A stretch of 64,000 nt of DNA, from NCBI GenBank assembly GCA_964035775.1, contig OZ038313.1, forward strand, positions 38,380,016 through 38,444,015. The letters are read 5' to 3'. This document shows positions 63,601 through 64,000 of this stretch, one piece after another. How positions within the stretch are numbered: position 1 is the stretch's first letter; the number at the start of each line of letters is the position of its first letter. The position numbers were made by a program, and so were the translations under genes. This DNA is from Osedax frankpressi. Lineage: Eukaryota > Annelida > Polychaeta > Sabellida > Siboglinidae. The notes under the pieces were generated by a model. It was not told where the DNA came from and made no database searches. It saw only the letters and a list, made by a program, of their open reading frames with translations.

Positions 63601-64000
63601 GTCAGTACTTACCTTGTCACTACTTACCTTGTCAGTACTTACCTTGTCAGTACTTACCTTGTCAGTACTTACCTTGTCACTACTTACCTTGTCACTACTT
63701 ACCTTGTCACTACTTACCTTGTCAGTACTTACCTTGTCACTACTTACCTTGTCACTACTTACCTTGTCACTACTTACCTTGTCACTACTTACCTTGTCAC
63801 TACTTACCTTGTCAGTACTTACCTTGTCACTACTTACCTTGTCACTACTTACCTTGTCACTACCTTGTCAGTACTTACCTTGTCACTACTTACCTTGTCA
63901 CTACTTACCTTGTCACTACTTACCTTGTCACTACTTACCTTGTCAGTACTTACCTTGTCACTACTTACCTTGTCAGTACTTACCTTGTCACTACTTACCT
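57609..64000 (+). repeat. 15-bp satellite (ACTACTTACCTTGTC)n in the CFAP54 intron, open at window end
   Basis: About 426 tandem units, extending past the window. The only frequent variant changes TCAC to TCAG; rare ones give TCGTC, TTATC, TTGCC, TTGTAAC. Three shortened units break the phase at about 60778-60789 (8 nt), 62211-62225 (10 nt) and 63858-63870 (11 nt). Every normal unit contains TACTTACCT; on the - strand it is AGGTAAGTA, a full consensus 5' splice site. The long Leu/Thr/Ser and Ser/Asp/Lys/Val reading frames are artefacts of the 15-bp period. Confidence 0.97.

Overview
The window comes from a very AT-rich animal genome: spliceosomal introns, microsatellites, minisatellites and long low-complexity spacers, with exons clearly richer in G+C than the DNA around them. 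Two motile-cilium genes and a galaxin-like secreted protein gene point to an invertebrate metazoan with flagellated cells. I cannot fix the phylum from the sequence.

Layout, left to right. 1-3101 is AT-rich spacer with a 182-bp foldback. 3102-3509 is the last coding exon of an unrecognised + strand gene, followed by a GC-richer 3' UTR to about 4.56 kb. 4.6-12.7 kb is non-coding, with a 15-bp minisatellite (6.07-7.09 kb), a long CA/TA microsatellite (7.8-8.0 kb) and a decayed DNA-transposon transposase (10.13-10.9 kb). 12740-15221 (-) is a complete three-exon galaxin-like gene. 16.4-34.8 kb is a 4.1-kb tandem array, four full units plus a partial one. Each unit carries an intact ~119-codon ORF on the - strand with 5' splice signals, and each full unit carries a LINE 3' tail. 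34.8-41.3 kb is spacer with an unassigned GC-richer block.

41333-56328 (-) is a complete CFAP61 gene. I reconstructed 23 exons in one continuous frame, about 1347 codons, by aligning translated exons to my memory of vertebrate CFAP61. CFAP61 belongs to the calmodulin- and spoke-associated complex at the base of radial spoke 3. Divergently, only 267 bp away, CFAP54 (central-pair C1d projection) starts at 56596 (+). Its first three exons are visible, and its next intron runs into a 15-bp satellite that fills the rest of the window (57.6 to >64.0 kb). The two axonemal genes therefore share a bidirectional promoter, which contains an overlapping forkhead/RFX-like motif.

The most unusual theme is that many minisatellites here are built from or around splice signals. 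In CFAP61 intron 13 a 58-bp unit repeated about 24 times consists of the exon 14 acceptor plus 38 nt of exon 14 coding sequence. Similar arrays abut exons 3, 6, 7 and 18. The CFAP54 intron satellite carries in every unit the nine bases TACTTACCT, identical to nucleotides 2-10 of U1 snRNA, so its antisense strand is a chain of more than 400 consensus 5' splice sites.
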